Shown here: positions 61,875 to 64,000 of the stretch, one piece after another
Layout of the letters: every line of letters begins with the position of its first letter
Position numbering within the stretch: position 1 is the stretch's first letter
NCBI RefSeq assembly: GCF_014193695.1
Contig: NZ_JACHZR010000005.1
Location: 248,001 to 312,000, forward strand
Reading direction: 5' to 3'
DNA length: 64,000 nt
Origin: Rhizobium sp. BK316
GTDB lineage: Bacteria; Pseudomonadota; Alphaproteobacteria; Rhizobiales; Rhizobiaceae
The notes under the pieces: model-generated
Databases searched by the model: none
What the model was told of the DNA's origin: nothing
The model's input: the letters and a program-made list of their open reading frames with translations, nothing else
Made by a program: the position numbers and the translations under genes

Positions 61875-63083
61875 TTACTTCACCGGCGCCGTGCGGGTAT
61901 CGACGTCGACGACGACGCTGAGACCGGCGCGCAGGCGGCCGCTGTCAAGCGCATCCTGCGGCAGGGCGATACGAACCGGCACGCGCTGGATGATCTTGGT
62001 GAAATTACCCGTCGCGTTTTCCGGCGGCAGCATGGAGAAGACCGAACCGGAAGCCGGCGAGATCGATTCGACGGTGCCGACGACAGGGTAATCGCTGTAG
62101 GCGTCGACATGGACGTTCACCTTGGAGCCGGGAACCAGATGCTGGATCTGCGTTTCCTTAAAGTTGGCGTCGATATAGAGCTGACGGGTCGGCACGAGCG
62201 CCATCAGCCGCTGGCCGGGCGAAACGAGATCGCCCTCCTGAACCGAACGGTTGCCGACGATGCCGTCATAAGGTGCCTTCAGCACGGTGAAGGAGAGGTC
62301 GCGGGCGGCTTTGTCGCGCTGGATTTCCAACGTGCGGACAGAACCTTCGGCTTCCTTGCGCTGAGCTTCGAGGATGGCAATGTTGGCCTGTGCAGCAACG
62401 ATATTGGCATCGCCGCCTGCGAGGTTAGCCTTAGCCTGATCGAGCGCCGTATTGGCGTCGTCGAGGTCTGCCGTGGTACCGACCGACTTCGCCTGCAGAT
62501 CACTCTGGCGCTTCTGCTTGATTTCCGCACCGCGCACCGTGGCTTCGAGGGCGGTCTTCTGAGCCTGCGCCTGCACGAGACTGGCCTTCGCGCCTTCGAT
62601 CTGTGCATCGATGCGGCTCAACGAAAGCTGCTCCGTCACGATCTGGGCATTCGCCTGGTCGAGGGCGTTCTGGTAGTCGCCGTTATCAAGGGTAGCGAGA
62701 ACGTCGCCTGCCTTGACTTCCTGATTGGCAACAACATTCACCTTCGCGACGTAGCCGGTAACCTTCGGCGAGATCGTCGCGATATCACCCTCGATATAGG
62801 CGTCGTCGGTCGACACGAGGAATCGGCCGTGGGTCCACCAGTCGTAGCCGTACCAGCCGGCACCGCCGAGCAGCGCCAGCACGACGACGGGCAGTACAAA
62901 GCTGCGGCGCTTCTTTGGAGCAGCCGGTGCAGGTGCGACAGCAGGCGCGGACTGCGCGGGAGCCGTCTGCGGCGCCTCGGCCTTCGGGGCTTCGGCGGGA
63001 GCTGCGATTTCCGCTTTCACCTCTTCGGCGCCGGCATTTTCGCTGACGATGCGCGCGACGTTGCTTTTCTGGTTGGTCGACAT
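61875..63083 (-). CDS. HlyD-family periplasmic adaptor (EmrA-like)
   Basis: Protein of 402 residues. Pro/Ala-rich cytoplasmic head (about 15-57), one membrane helix (about 60-78), then GRFLVSTDDAYIEGDIATISPKVTGYVAKVNVVANQEVKAGDVLATLD, a long coiled-coil hairpin (about 130-250), lipoyl and beta-barrel parts (GIVGNRSVQEGDLVSPGQRLMALVP, IQHLVPGSKVNVHVDAYSD). It links the EmrB-like pump to an outer-membrane channel. First gene of the operon, divergent from tetR. Confidence 0.94.
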   Translation of the reverse strand: MSTNQKSNVARIVSENAGAEEVKAEIAAPAEAPKAEAPQTAPAQSAPAVAPAPAAPKKRRSFVLPVVVLALLGGAGWYGYDWWTHGRFLVSTDDAYIEGDIATISPKVTGYVAKVNVVANQEVKAGDVLATLDNGDYQNALDQANAQIVTEQLSLSRIDAQIEGAKASLVQAQAQKTALEATVRGAEIKQKRQSDLQAKSVGTTADLDDANTALDQAKANLAGGDANIVAAQANIAILEAQRKEAEGSVRTLEIQRDKAARDLSFTVLKAPYDGIVGNRSVQEGDLVSPGQRLMALVPTRQLYIDANFKETQIQHLVPGSKVNVHVDAYSDYPVVGTVESISPASGSVFSMLPPENATGNFTKIIQRVPVRIALPQDALDSGRLRAGLSVVVDVDTRTAPVK

Positions 63084-63114
63084 TAACGGCTACCGATCTG
63101 GAGTAAAATAATCG

Positions 63115-63136
63115 AACTGAACGGTTCGGTTCAGTT
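63115..63136. promoter_or_regulatory. TetR-type operator before emrA-like gene
   Basis: AACTGAAC (63115-63122) and GTTCAGTT (63129-63136) are perfect 8-bp arms around six central bases. The palindrome lies between the efflux operon (start 63083) and tetR (start 63235) and is placed to block both. TTGACA at 63135-63140 overlaps its edge. Confidence 0.6.
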
Positions 63137-63173
63137 GACATAAAGGGTTTTTGACATCATATCAAGATGCATA

Positions 63174-63187
63174 GAACCAATCGGTTC
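63174..63187. promoter_or_regulatory. Second, shorter palindrome before tetR
   Basis: GAACC and GGTTC arms with four central bases (63174-63187). It shares the GAACC/GGTTC core with the first site and may be a second binding site for the divergent TetR protein. Confidence 0.45.
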
Positions 63188-63234
63188 GATTTCTCTGAAA
63201 GAAAACACGAATTCGCCAAGACGGTTAAGGAGAC

Positions 63235-63915
63235 ATGACACTGAAGCCCGAGGACACCGCCGTATTCAGCCCACCCAATCCGGGGGGCCGCTTTGCTGCG
63301 GGTGAGGATCCCGCCAAGCGCCAGCAGATCCTTGATGGTGCCCGGCGCGTGTTCATGAAGATGGGCTTCGACGCGGCCAGCATGAACGATGTGACCCGCG
63401 AGGCCGGCGTTTCCAAGGGAACGCTCTATGTCTACTTCGCCAATAAGGAAGAACTCTTCCACGCCATGGTCGAAACCGAGCGCGCCGCCTTCGTCGCGGC
63501 CGTTCGCACGGTCCTCGCGGAACACGACGATGTCGAGGCCGGCCTGTACGAATTCGGGATGACCTTCGTCACCCACATGACCGGAGACAAGGTCATCGAT
63601 GCGATGCGTACCGTACTCGGCGTACGCGAGCGCATGCCCCTTCTCTGTCAGCGCTTCTTCAAGGGGCCGCAGAACCTGCGCACCATCATGCACGACTTCC
63701 TGGAGAAGCATGTTCGGGCAGGCACCCTGAAGATCGACGATATCGATCTCGCCGCCGGGCAGTTTCTCGACCTTGCAAGCGGTAGCTTCTTCAAGCTGCG
63801 CCTCTTCGGCAATATGGAAGGACCGCCGCCGCGCAACGAGATCGAACGCGTCATCCGCGGCGCGATCTATGTCTTCATGGCAGCCTACGGCGTTCGCAAA
63901 CACGAACCTGCCTGA
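63235..63915 (+). CDS. TetR-family transcriptional regulator
   Basis: Protein of 226 residues. TetR helix-turn-helix RQQILDGARRVFMKMGFDAASMNDVTREAGVSKGTLYVYFANKEELFHAMVE (about 29-80), then the variable ligand domain (about 85-215). ATG 63235 follows AAGGAGAC. Divergent from the emrAB-type pair, with palindromes between; most simply a drug-sensing repressor of that efflux pair. Confidence 0.93.
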   Translation: MTLKPEDTAVFSPPNPGGRFAAGEDPAKRQQILDGARRVFMKMGFDAASMNDVTREAGVSKGTLYVYFANKEELFHAMVETERAAFVAAVRTVLAEHDDVEAGLYEFGMTFVTHMTGDKVIDAMRTVLGVRERMPLLCQRFFKGPQNLRTIMHDFLEKHVRAGTLKIDDIDLAAGQFLDLASGSFFKLRLFGNMEGPPPRNEIERVIRGAIYVFMAAYGVRKHEPA

Positions 63916-64000
63916 TCCGTTTCTCCACCTCGATTGGTTTTCCGCCGGATTTGCGCAATAGCGATCAAATCCTGCTGCCGCATTTCCACTAGGAATAAGA

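Noticed and set aside
63916..64000. End of window after tetR checked for a partial gene
   Set aside because: No start codon with ribosome site or recognisable protein segment in the last 85 bases.

Overview
The window is a piece of a high-GC alphaproteobacterial chromosome, most likely Rhizobium or a close Rhizobiaceae relative. Evidence: a pntAA-pntAB-pntB transhydrogenase operon preceded by a small aa3-type cytochrome oxidase subunit IV gene, an alanine-racemase-fold ornithine decarboxylase with a long structured leader, an HWE histidine kinase, many sugar ABC and LacI genes, and a RIME-like rhizobial intergenic repeat. There is no phage, integrative element, CRISPR array, rRNA or tRNA that I can recognise. 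Nearly all DNA is explained by about 59 protein genes with short gaps.

Layout. 1-9 kb: two divergent class III nucleotide cyclases, one with a CHASE2 sensor and one with a periplasmic domain carrying a c-type haem motif; then rpsU, a TPR lipoprotein, a FAD oxidoreductase, an HWE sensor kinase and a DUF992 secreted protein. 9-16 kb: pnt operon and CoxIV, a FeeM/LuxI-like acyl transferase, and a GGDEF-EAL protein whose GGDEF half is degenerate. 16-24 kb: TRAP transporter (dctQM, with dctP convergent), a PuuD-like amidotransferase, an aldo/keto reductase, a hydroxyacid dehydrogenase with its LacI regulator, and a MarR regulator. 24-33 kb: creatininase-family protein, a COG0523 (CobW-like) GTPase with a Zur-like box and a coupled WD40 gene, cysE, a diguanylate cyclase, a serine hydrolase, an epimerase, then a GNAT and ornithine decarboxylase pair. 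34-45 kb: LysR, DUF1007 plus NicO metal exporter, DUF533, KDPG aldolase, a CYTH/CHAD pair, VOC, trhO, a CHASE4-like GGDEF-EAL protein and a MarR/membrane-protein operon. 45-60 kb: carbohydrate catabolism, with a GH1 glucosidase, DoxX, a Gfo/Idh/MocA and TIM-barrel pair, a ribose-type ABC transporter with divergent LacI, then xylA, xylB and a further LacI. 60-64 kb: an EmrAB-type efflux pair with divergent TetR.

The genes point to a soil or rhizosphere heterotroph: plant-sugar uptake and dissimilation, second-messenger signalling by cyclic nucleotides and c-di-GMP, metal homeostasis and drug efflux. The signals not explained by ordinary genes are: a 48-bp element with IS3-like ends and a 5-bp target duplication lodged in the loop of a transcription terminator (32010-32067); a Zur-like palindrome before the COG0523 gene; paired or palindromic operators before several local regulators; a hairpin-rich leader before ornithine decarboxylase; and the haem-c/cyclase fusion. 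I did not find a clear wholly new multi-gene defence or biosynthetic system.
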